Assembly (NCBI RefSeq): GCF_024497955.1
Contig: NZ_JANHKP010000002.1
Span: 124,001 to 188,000 of the forward strand
Direction of reading: 5' to 3'
From: Streptomyces sp. C10-9-1
GTDB taxonomy: Bacteria > Actinomycetota > Actinomycetes > Streptomycetales > Streptomycetaceae
Length of the DNA: 64,000 nucleotides
In this document: piece after piece, positions 8,489-15,204 of the stretch
Numbering within the stretch: position 1 is the stretch's first letter
How the letters are laid out: each line of letters begins with the position of its first letter
Position numbers and translations under genes: made by a program
Notes under the pieces: generated by a model
The model's database searches: none
What the model saw: the letters and a program-made list of their open reading frames with translations, nothing else
Told to the model about the DNA's origin: nothing

Positions 8489-8830
8489 ATGGCAGCAGAC
8501 GACTCGTACGACCGTCTCGACGACGACGACTACCCCGCCTATACGATGGGCCGGGCCGCCGAATTGATCGGCACCACCCAGAGCTTCCTCCGCGCCATCG
8601 GAGAAGCACGCCTGATCACCCCGCTACGGTCCGAGGGCGGCCACCGCCGCTACTCCCGCTACCAGCTGCGCATCGCCGCCCGCGCCCGGGAACTCGTCGA
8701 CCAGGGAACCCCCATCGAGGCCGCCTGTCGCATCATCGTCCTGGAAGACCAGCTCGAAGAAGCCCAGCGCATCAACGCCGAGTACCGCCGTACAGCGGCT
8801 CAGCAGCCCGATCACCCCGCTGCCGACTGA
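8489..8830 (+). CDS. MerR-type transcriptional regulator, short form
   Basis: A 113-residue protein. The N-terminal winged helix-turn-helix is YTMGRAAELIGTTQSFLRAI followed by GGHRRYSRYQL (residues 19-61), the MerR recognition and wing segments. A helical region (LEDQLEEAQRINAEYRR) follows as dimerisation helix. No C-terminal effector domain or metal-binding cysteines are present, so no ligand is suggested. AGAGAGGTG before the ATG serves as ribosome-binding site. Small MerR proteins of this type sit near cold-shock genes in Streptomyces; the hairpin just upstream suggests post-initiation control. Confidence 0.8.
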   Translation: MAADDSYDRLDDDDYPAYTMGRAAELIGTTQSFLRAIGEARLITPLRSEGGHRRYSRYQLRIAARARELVDQGTPIEAACRIIVLEDQLEEAQRINAEYRRTAAQQPDHPAAD

Positions 8831-9249
8831 AACGGTTCCGGTGATCGACGGGCACGGCTTCGCACGAGATGCCATGCGATCAGCACCGAGCCGCGAAGGG
8901 ACGGGCTCTTCGCCCTTCCCTTGGCGTCGGTGCAATCCGCTCCACTCCGAGAGGCGCGGCGCGGAGCCCTGCCGAAGGCGTACAGTTCTGCCCGGTCATG
9001 TCGACCGACCACGGTCAGGGCCGCACACGGCCGCGCCGGTGGCTCGGGAACGAAAGGCCCGCCCGACTGCTGATCGCCGGGCGCCGGACACCGCGGAAAC
9101 TGCCGCGCCCGAGGAAGCCGTCGTGCCCCGAGCGTGCCCTTCAGAGCGGACACCAGCGGTCGCCCAGGGATTCCCACGTGCCTGCGCAAGCCTGCCATTG
9201 GGCACGTCTCCGCAGGTCATAGCCCCTCTGGCAGCCCAAGAACCGTTGA
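8831..9249. other. 419 nt noncoding, no recognised feature
   Basis: Only short overlapping frames are open; none is supported. Confidence 0.4.
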
Positions 9250-9291
9250 TTCCCAAGCTCAGAGCGCGAGTTCGATTCTCGTCACCCGCTC
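9250..9291. repeat. att-like direct repeat, copy 2
   Basis: An exact 42-bp copy of 1266-1307. The 5' half of a tRNA is not present before it, so this is not a second tRNA gene but a recombination scar or attachment site. A terminator follows at 9298-9328, as after a real tRNA-Gly. Confidence 0.8.
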
Positions 9292-9297
9292 CACGAG

Positions 9298-9328
9298 AAA
9301 GCCCCAGGCCAGCGGCCCGGGGCTTCTT
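9298..9328 (+). terminator. terminator after the second att copy
   Basis: An AAGCCCC(A)GGCC / GGCC(C)GGGGCTT stem with a 3-nt loop, followed by CTTTGTTGT. It is probably the terminator that belonged to the tRNA-Gly before insertion. Confidence 0.65.
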
Positions 9329-9351
9329 TGTTGTCTGGACCAAGTCAGGCG

Positions 9352-9596
9352 TCGTGTGCCCGATCCCTGATCATCGGGCACGTCCGCAGCCTTCTCCCGC
9401 TCGGCCCGGACTCGGGCGTCGATCTCGTCGGCCACCTCCCGCTCACGCTCCAGGTTCGCGTGCTGACAGATCAGCGCGGCCCGCTCGGAGGGGTCTCCTT
9501 GCCCGCGCCCCGGATGCGGCAGGGGTTGCGGCGGGTCAGCTCGTCATCGGCGGCGGTCTCCATGATGGCGCCGGTCGGGAGATTCCGAAGGGTTCG
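9352..9596 (-). pseudogene. tyrosine integrase remnant with the catalytic domain deleted
   Basis: One frame reads AIMETAADDELTRRNPCRIRGAGKE, the conserved segment that joins the core-binding and catalytic domains of pSAM2-type actinomycete integrases. After a few codons the frame changes and reads SERAALICQHANLEREREVADEIDARV, the C-terminal segment that carries the active-site tyrosine region in relatives. The roughly 150-residue catalytic part between them is gone. The gene points toward the att copy at 9250-9291, the usual int-att arrangement. It cannot be functional. Confidence 0.65.
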
Positions 9597-9664
9597 GACG
9601 GGAGTACGAAGCCAAGCACTAGGCTCCGGTCTCCGGCAGGAGACGGATCGACCCTGGAGGAGAC

Positions 9665-9934
9665 GTGAACCGTGAGTTCACGAAGTACGGTGTCGGCTTT
9701 CTGGGCGTCACGGCTTGGGTGGGCCTGAGCGACACGACATCGGTGCCTTCGTTGGTGATCGGCGGCCTGTGCCTCGCAACACTCGCTTGCTGGTTCTCTC
9801 TCCGTATCCGGCAAGAGATCCGGACCATCAGGGAAGACAACAGACAAGCCCGGGAACGCCGTGAAGCGCGCAAGCGCGAGCGACGGGTGGGTGGCCAGCC
9901 GACCGGATCGTCGGCTGGAGAGGCCCGCTCGTGA
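9665..9934 (+). CDS. small membrane protein
   Basis: An 89-residue protein beginning with GTG behind a strong GGAGGAGA site. Residues about 9-46 are hydrophobic (GVGFLGVTAWVGL, then SLVIGGLCLATLACWF), giving one or two membrane segments. The rest is a charged helix rich in Arg and Glu (QEIRTIREDNRQARERREARKRERR) that would be cytoplasmic and coiled. No family recognised. It lies in the decayed element region, so it may be a leftover element gene. Confidence 0.5.
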   Translation: MNREFTKYGVGFLGVTAWVGLSDTTSVPSLVIGGLCLATLACWFSLRIRQEIRTIREDNRQARERREARKRERRVGGQPTGSSAGEARS

Positions 9935-10492
9935 CCGTCACAGCCAGGCTGAGCAGGCGAGGAGACCCCAGCGACCGCACCGCCGGCCGTTCGCACCGAG
10001 GGACCACCTGACATCCACGGCTGACATCAACGGCGCCGGACGGAGGCGCACATGGCCGTTCCCGCCCGGCCGCCTTGACGCCAGGTCACCTCGACCAGAT
10101 CAGCCCTGGACCGAACTCCCAAAGCGGTGCTCAGCATCGTGCCCGATCCGTGCCCGACAGGTCGGTGAACCGCGGTCGACAGCGGGTGTCAGGCAGTGTC
10201 CCAAAGTTCACCCTGACACCCGTTGCCGCTGGTCGGGTCATCAACTGCGCCCAGAAGCACGGTGGCCCCCAGGCTCAGAGCGTGCCGAGGCGCGAGGGCG
10301 GCCGTGGGAGGACCACCGGCCGGTGGTCGACGGGGTGCTGCGGCGGGCTGACCGGCCACCCGCCGCAAGGCCGGAGTCCACCCCGCCCCGCCGGTCCTCC
10401 GGATCCGCGAACCAGCCCGAGGCCGCTTGCCGGGGGAACCGGTGCCTGCCAGCAGGCCACGGTCCCCCCGCGCTGTGCGCCGGGCGGCGCGG
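9935..10492. other. 558 nt noncoding; boundary between element region and gene cluster
   Basis: There is no supported gene. It holds the inverted repeat at 10183-10222 and a short att-like match at 10268-10282 (CCCAGGCTCAGAGCG, one mismatch to the att core). Confidence 0.4.
10183..10222. repeat. 11-bp perfect inverted repeat
   Basis: CGGGTGTCAGG (10183-10193) and CCTGACACCCG (10212-10222), separated by 18 nt. It could be a recombinase or regulator site; it is too widely spaced for a simple terminator and no gene ends nearby. Confidence 0.6.
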
Positions 10493-11620
10493 TCAGCCCT
10501 CCACGACGACCGCGTGGTCCTTGGCCTCGGGCTGGGCGAAGCGCGCCAGTCGCTCGGCCTCGCCCTCCAGGGCCTTGCGGTCCTTCGCGGACAGCTTCTC
10601 CAGCGGCCGCAACGTCACCGTGGCCACCCGCCGCTTGACCTCGATCGCCCAGGTGCCCGCCACCAGCCCGTCGACCAGGAAGCTCGGCTTGATCTGGAGG
10701 TTGGACCTGGCGTACACGGCGTCCTTGTGCGCGCTGGGCAGGATCCGCTCCCGATGGCCGGTCTGGTAGGCCAGCAGGGTGCTGTCGAACGCGGGCAGCA
10801 GCTTCGGCGGCGCGGGGGCGTCCCCGTCCGGCCGGGGCGCGTCCGGGAGGTCGTAGAGCACCCGCTCGCCCTCGCCGAAGGTGACCAGGTCGTCCATCGC
10901 GGCCAGCACGTCCCGCACCGGCGGCGTCCGGTGCCCGATCCAGCCCGCCACGTCGTCCGGGGCGGCGGGCCCGAACGCCCGCAGGTGCGTTCGCACGACC
11001 CGCGCCAGCGCGGCCGCCTCGTCGGGCTCGGCCGGGGGAGCGGCGCGCAGCGCCTCGGGTGCCTTCGCTCCCCACACCCCGTCCGGCGGGGTCCGCACGA
11101 ACGCCGGTGTGCTGCGGAAGGGGCGCCACTTGTACTGCCGCTGGAAGGCGGTCTCCTCGTCGGTGACGGCGTCCGGGTGGCGCTCCAGGAACGCCTCGAT
11201 GAACGCGCACACGTCCTCCGGGACGCGCGCCTGCTCGGCGGTGTGCTCGCGCAGCTCCTCGAACAGGCGGTCCACCAGCGGCGCGGGGCCCTTGGTCCTG
11301 CGCCGCCAGTCCGCGGCGCCCGTCAGCCGCGTGACCGCCGCGTAGTCCGGGTACTCGGCGGCGGGGACCACGTGCAGCGTGCCGCGCAGCAGGGTCGCCA
11401 GCAGCAGCTCGCCGTCCCGCGCCGCGCCGAGGAAGTCGTCGGGGCCCAGCCGCGCGCTGCGCGTCCACAGGGCCACCGGCACCGCGGGCCAGCTCTGCGC
11501 CTGAACGGCCCCCACACGCGCGAGAATCCCGGGAACCGAGTCGTCGATCGGTTCCAGGAGTCCCTGGCGGGCCAGCAGCGCGCGGTTGAGTTCTCGGGTG
11601 GTGATGCCGGCCGCCGTCAC
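10493..11620 (-). CDS. winged-helix DNA glycosylase of the AlkZ/YcaQ (HTH_42) family
   Basis: A 375-residue protein with GTG start (complement of 11618-11620). It begins TTRELNRALLARQGLLEP and has RVGAVQAQSWPAVPVALW at residues 35-52. Q40-A-Q42 matches the QxQ catalytic motif of AlkZ, the glycosylase that unhooks interstrand crosslinks and protects the azinomycin producer; E. coli YcaQ has QxD instead. Later family blocks seen are GTLHVVPAAEYPDY, WRPFRSTPAF, LLPAFDSTLLAY and SFLVDGLVAGTW. It is the last gene of the peptide/protease transcription unit, 65 nt after the protease. Self-resistance to a DNA-damaging product is inferred from the motif and position; other HTH_42 members have no proven role. 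Confidence 0.8.
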   Translation of the reverse strand: MTAAGITTRELNRALLARQGLLEPIDDSVPGILARVGAVQAQSWPAVPVALWTRSARLGPDDFLGAARDGELLLATLLRGTLHVVPAAEYPDYAAVTRLTGAADWRRRTKGPAPLVDRLFEELREHTAEQARVPEDVCAFIEAFLERHPDAVTDEETAFQRQYKWRPFRSTPAFVRTPPDGVWGAKAPEALRAAPPAEPDEAAALARVVRTHLRAFGPAAPDDVAGWIGHRTPPVRDVLAAMDDLVTFGEGERVLYDLPDAPRPDGDAPAPPKLLPAFDSTLLAYQTGHRERILPSAHKDAVYARSNLQIKPSFLVDGLVAGTWAIEVKRRVATVTLRPLEKLSAKDRKALEGEAERLARFAQPEAKDHAVVVEG

Positions 11621-11685
11621 GTCTCGTGCCTCCCGGTGGGGGTCGTGGTCGCCGGTACGGTAACCGGTCCCGCGCGTCGGGGGCA

Positions 11686-13026
11686 TCAGGATCCGGCCGT
11701 ACCCGCCCGCGCGGTGGCCAGCCGGTCGTCGCGCAGCGCCAGTTCGGCCCGGCGGGCACGCCTGCGGCGGAACAGGTTGCGGATGGAGAGGTACAGGCCG
11801 CCGCCGTCGAGCATGACCGCCACGAGCACGATCGTGGCGAAGTCGAAGGAGTTGATCCGGCTGTCCTGACCGGTGAGGAAGAGGAAGGCCTGGGAGAGGT
11901 AGCCGATCAGCACCGGCAGCGTGATCGCGAACAGCGAGGCGAGCGTGACGCCCCGGCCCAGCAGGTAGACGGCCGAGTACCAGCGGACCGAGTTCAGCTC
12001 GCGCGGGCTGAGGTCGGACAGGTCCGCGCGCTTGGGCGAGCGGAACAGCCGCCGCACCAGGTTGCCCATCCACTTCTCGGTGTCCTTGATGAGGTTGCGG
12101 GTCCCGATCGCGGTGGTGATCACGTAGTAGAAGTCGGTGTGCATGAAGAAGAAGCACTGCCACAGCAGCCTGCCGAAGTAGGTCCAGAGCGCGGCGGCGG
12201 TGAGCCACCGGATCTCCTGCGGCACCGACAGCGTGCCGTTCTCCATGAGCTTGAGCAGGATGATCGCGAACGAGCCGAACACGCCGTCCACGATCGGTCC
12301 GGCGAGGAACGCGAGGTAGCGCTGCCGCTTGGAGGCCAGCCAGATGCCGCTCATGTCGGTCTCGGCGACCAGGATGTAGAGCCGGGTGCCGATCCCGATG
12401 CGCGCCGGGATGCCGGCCGCCCGGGCGGCCACCAGGTGCGCGACCTCGTGCAGGTAGATGCCCACGATCATGATCGCCATCGTCGACCAGGTCAGCAGGG
12501 CGAAGTGCTCCGGGAACAGCAGGATCGTGGCACCGGGGATGATCCCGGGGTTGAGCAGCGCGGTCAGTACACCGGCGGCGATGACGAGGCCGCAGGCCGC
12601 CAGCACCGCCGCGGAGAAGATCCGCTGCGCGGTCCGCTGGCTGATCCACTCCATGTGGCTCTTCCACCGCAGCTTCGACGCCTCGTTCCGCCGGGCCCCG
12701 CCGTCCGGGGGAGCGCTGCCGTCGGCAAGGGGGTCCGGGGCCGCCACCGGGCCGGCGGCGCCGTCGTTGACGGTGATGAAGCCCTCGGCGACCATCACGT
12801 CGATGAAGTCGTCGAGGTCGGCCGTCTCGCCGTGCTTGGCCTCGTAGCGGCGGCTCGCCTCGGCGGGCGTGCAGCCCTGTGCGAACCACTCCAGCACGTC
12901 GAGTGCCTCGACCGGGACGCTGAGGAAGACCTGGCGGTCGAGGTCGCCGATGACAGCGGAGTCGGCCTCGCGCCGGTGCGAGTACGGCTGCACGGTGATC
13001 ACCGAGTCGGGCGGATAACCGGGCAT
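11686..13026 (-). CDS. membrane site-2 protease (M50) with an N-terminal PqqD-like domain
   Basis: A 446-residue protein. Residues about 20-88 (FLSVPVEALDVLEWFAQG, TPAEASRRYEAKHG, LDDFIDVMVAEGFI) look like a PqqD-type winged helix, the recognition domain that binds peptide precursors in RiPP pathways. From residue 135 there are six or more membrane segments. HEVAH (193-197) in GIYLHEVAHLVAARAAG is the zinc site, and LAGPIVDGVFGSF supplies the third-ligand aspartate region. The ATG at 13026 is preferred over one 23 codons upstream. It follows the 25-residue peptide gene by 89 nt in the same direction. The likely role is to cut that peptide inside or at the membrane. Regulated by the promoter at 13230-13272. 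Confidence 0.8.
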   Translation of the reverse strand: MPGYPPDSVITVQPYSHRREADSAVIGDLDRQVFLSVPVEALDVLEWFAQGCTPAEASRRYEAKHGETADLDDFIDVMVAEGFITVNDGAAGPVAAPDPLADGSAPPDGGARRNEASKLRWKSHMEWISQRTAQRIFSAAVLAACGLVIAAGVLTALLNPGIIPGATILLFPEHFALLTWSTMAIMIVGIYLHEVAHLVAARAAGIPARIGIGTRLYILVAETDMSGIWLASKRQRYLAFLAGPIVDGVFGSFAIILLKLMENGTLSVPQEIRWLTAAALWTYFGRLLWQCFFFMHTDFYYVITTAIGTRNLIKDTEKWMGNLVRRLFRSPKRADLSDLSPRELNSVRWYSAVYLLGRGVTLASLFAITLPVLIGYLSQAFLFLTGQDSRINSFDFATIVLVAVMLDGGGLYLSIRNLFRRRRARRAELALRDDRLATARAGTAGS

Positions 13027-13115
13027 CGGTGCGATCCCTTCTCTCCTGTGGGTCCGGGTGGGCCGGTGCGAGCACCGACCCACCCGGGCTGTCATTCGGC
13101 TTCCGCCGGTTGCCG

Positions 13116-13193
13116 TCAGGCGACGACGACCGAGCAGGAGGTCGCGGCGCTGGTCTTGACGGACTCCAGGCGGCGGACGATGAGCTTCTTCAT
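13116..13193 (-). CDS. 25-residue peptide, candidate RiPP precursor or pheromone
   Basis: The gene encodes a 25-residue peptide that starts MKKLIVRRLESVKTSAAT and ends SCSVVVA. GGGGAGGT lies 7 nt before the ATG, one of the best ribosome-binding sites in the window, and the stop codon is followed after 89 nt by the M50 protease gene. The N-terminal half is basic and amphipathic, like a leader that a PqqD-like domain could bind; the C-terminal half is small, neutral and holds one cysteine. There is no signal peptide of normal length. It has its own promoter with the cluster dyad (13230-13272). Peptide signal, modified RiPP or protease substrate are all possible. I know of no characterised relative. 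Confidence 0.65.
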   Translation of the reverse strand: MKKLIVRRLESVKTSAATSCSVVVA

Positions 13194-13229
13194 GCGGGGC
13201 ACCTCCCCTCGAACTTGGCGTTGAGGTGC

Positions 13230-13272
13230 ATTGTGTTCTGCGTCACGGTCCGGTTCTGCCCAACCTTGAGCA
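13230..13272 (-). promoter_or_regulatory. cluster-type promoter of the peptide-protease-glycosylase unit
   Basis: On the minus strand, TGCTCAAGGTTGGGCA (complement of 13257-13272) is followed after exactly 21 nt by CACAAT (complement of 13230-13235). The geometry is identical to the promoters at 17786-17855 and 23277-23319. The start site would fall about 30 nt before the peptide ATG. Confidence 0.65.
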
Positions 13273-13596
13273 CTCCGCGATCACGTGGTCCGTCGTCCGC
13301 GAAGGGGTCCGCCACCGCCCGGTCCCGGGGATGCCGACGAGCGCGACGGGACCGTCCCGGCGCGCTCGCGGAGGCCGTGTCCGGCGCGGGTCCTCCCGAC
13401 CGTGGCCCTGGTACGGGCGGCCGGATCGCGCTGTCGCGCCGCCCGGTGCGCGGCGGTACCAGCGGCCGCCCGCCGCGCCCCCGACGTCGCCCCGGGCTGC
13501 CGTCCGGGGGCCTCCGGCGGCGAGCCGGGAGCCGTCTGCGCGGGCCCCGGGCACTGCCGCTCGCGGTCGGCGCGCGCCGGGCGGCGCCGTCGCAGA
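13273..13596. other. 324 nt noncoding between divergent ends
   Basis: Long frames cross this stretch on both strands but have no start signals or family motifs. I see only spacer DNA between the exporter terminator and the peptide promoter. Confidence 0.4.
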
Positions 13597-13632
13597 ACGG
13601 GCCCCGGCCGGGAGCGTCCGGCCGGGGCCCGT
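13597..13632 (-). terminator. terminator after the exporter gene
   Basis: A perfect 15-bp GC-rich stem (ACGGGCCCCGGCCGG and complement) with a 6-nt loop, 10 nt beyond the stop codon of the MFS gene. It closes the methyltransferase-ligase-exporter unit. Confidence 0.8.
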
Positions 13633-13642
13633 CGGGCGGGTC

Positions 13643-15151
13643 TCAGACCGCGGGGCCGTTGGCGGCCACGTCGGCCATGACCGGGTCCACGTGGCGCTTG
13701 CGCAGCAGCGCGGCGAGGATGACGGCGCCGGCCACCATGACCAGGGAGCCGGCCAGGAAGGCCAGGCGGAAGCCGGCGACCTGCGCCGAGACGTCGGGGA
13801 CGGCGCCGGAGCCGGTCATCTCCTGGCCGGTGCGCCACACGGCGAGCGCCGACATGGCGGCCAGGCCGATCGCGCCGCCGATCTCCTGGACGGTCTGGTA
13901 GAGGCCGGAGGCGAGACCGGCGTCGGACTCCGGCACACCGGAGGTGGCGAGCAGGGTCACGGGGACGAAGGCCAGGCCCAGTCCGATCGCCTGGAGGAGG
14001 AGCCCGGGCAGCAGGTCGGTGGCGTAGTCGCCGCCCTCCGGGAGGCGGGAGAGGTAGAGCATGCCGCCGCCCGCCAGCAGCAGGCCGGCCGCGCCCACGG
14101 TGACCGGGCCGAGACGGCCGACCACCGGCTGGGCGATGGAGGCGCCGATCATCACGCCGATCGCGGCCGGGAGGAAGGTCAGGCCGGCCTTGATGGGCGT
14201 GTAGCCGAGCACGTCCTGGAGGTAGAGGGTGGAGAAGAAGAACATCGTGAAGATGCCGGAGGACAGCAGCAGCAGGACGCCGTCGGCCACGGCCAGCGAG
14301 CGGATGCGGAAGATGCCGAGCCGCACCACCGGGCGGCGCACCCGGGAGGAGATCGCCAGGAAGGCCGCCAGCAGCAGCGCGGCGGCGGCCAGCGTGCCGA
14401 GGGTCCGGCCCGAGGTCCAGCCCCAGGACGCGCCGTGCCCCAGGGCGAGGACCAGCAGCAGCAGGCCGGCGGTGACGGTGAGGGCTCCGGCGTAGTCGAC
14501 CGTCCGGTCGGACGCGTCGTCCCGGGACTCGGGGATGGCCCGGGCGCACAGCAGGACGGCGGCGGCCACCGGCACGTTGATGAAGAAGATCCAGTGCCAG
14601 GAGATGGTGGTGGTGAGGACGCCGCCGAGCAGCAGCCCGAGCGCGCTGCCTCCCGCGGCGATCGTGCCCCAGGCCGCGACCGCCTTGGTGCGTGCGGCCG
14701 TGTCGTGGCGGAACTCCGTGTTGATGATGGACAGTCCGGTCGGCGCGATGATGGCACCGCCCAGGCCCTGAAGGCCGCGGCCGATGATGAGCGTCGCGGC
14801 GTCGTCCGCGAGTCCGCTGAGCATCGACGCGGCGCCGAAGAGGACCACGCCGGCCAGGAAGAGCCGACGGCGCCCGAAGATGTCACCCAGCCGTCCCGCT
14901 AGCAGCAGGAAGCAGCCGAATATCAGCGCGTAGGCGTTGACCACCCACTGCAGACCGGTCTGGGAGAGCCCGAGGTCGCGCTTCATCGAGGGCAGCGCGA
15001 CGTTCACGATCGTGACGTCCAGCACGACCATCAGGTCCGCCAGGCAGAGGAGCACGACGAGCAGCACCGGCCGGACGGGCCCGGCCGGCTTCGGCGTGCC
15101 CTCCTCGGCACGGGCCTCGGGGCCTTCCTGATGAGGGGGAGAGGTGGTCAC
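13643..15151 (-). CDS. DHA2-family MFS drug exporter
   Basis: A 502-residue, 14-membrane-segment antiporter. DLMVVLDVTIVNVALPSM in the first helix is the DHA2 motif D1, GRLGDIFGRRRLFLAG is motif A between helices 2 and 3, and WGTIAAGGSALGLLLGG is the antiporter motif C region. GTG at 15151 is chosen because it starts just before the hydrophilic N-tail (TTSPPHQEGPEARAEEGTPK); the longer frame upstream overlaps the ligase gene. It is the last gene of a three-gene unit, 53 nt after the ligase, and is the obvious candidate for exporting the cluster product. Confidence 0.92.
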   Translation of the reverse strand: MTTSPPHQEGPEARAEEGTPKPAGPVRPVLLVVLLCLADLMVVLDVTIVNVALPSMKRDLGLSQTGLQWVVNAYALIFGCFLLLAGRLGDIFGRRRLFLAGVVLFGAASMLSGLADDAATLIIGRGLQGLGGAIIAPTGLSIINTEFRHDTAARTKAVAAWGTIAAGGSALGLLLGGVLTTTISWHWIFFINVPVAAAVLLCARAIPESRDDASDRTVDYAGALTVTAGLLLLVLALGHGASWGWTSGRTLGTLAAAALLLAAFLAISSRVRRPVVRLGIFRIRSLAVADGVLLLLSSGIFTMFFFSTLYLQDVLGYTPIKAGLTFLPAAIGVMIGASIAQPVVGRLGPVTVGAAGLLLAGGGMLYLSRLPEGGDYATDLLPGLLLQAIGLGLAFVPVTLLATSGVPESDAGLASGLYQTVQEIGGAIGLAAMSALAVWRTGQEMTGSGAVPDVSAQVAGFRLAFLAGSLVMVAGAVILAALLRKRHVDPVMADVAANGPAV

Positions 15152-15204
15152 GGGAAGCTCCAGTCGGGGGGACGTCAGGGCCGGGCCGTGCGAACGGTGT
15201 CGGG

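Noticed and set aside
9236-9306. A second complete tRNA-Gly
   Set aside because: Only the part from the anticodon loop to the 3' end is present; no D-arm or 5' acceptor strand precedes it.
10493-13075. Single 860-codon minus-strand gene
   Set aside because: Only its last 375 codons have the glycosylase family pattern. The part before is an out-of-frame read of the M50 protease gene, which has its own frame with membrane helices and HEVAH.
13281-14549. Alternative 422-codon minus-strand frame over the exporter gene
   Set aside because: The translation is Arg/Pro-rich without hydrophobic helices, while the overlapping frame gives a clear 14-helix DHA2 transporter.
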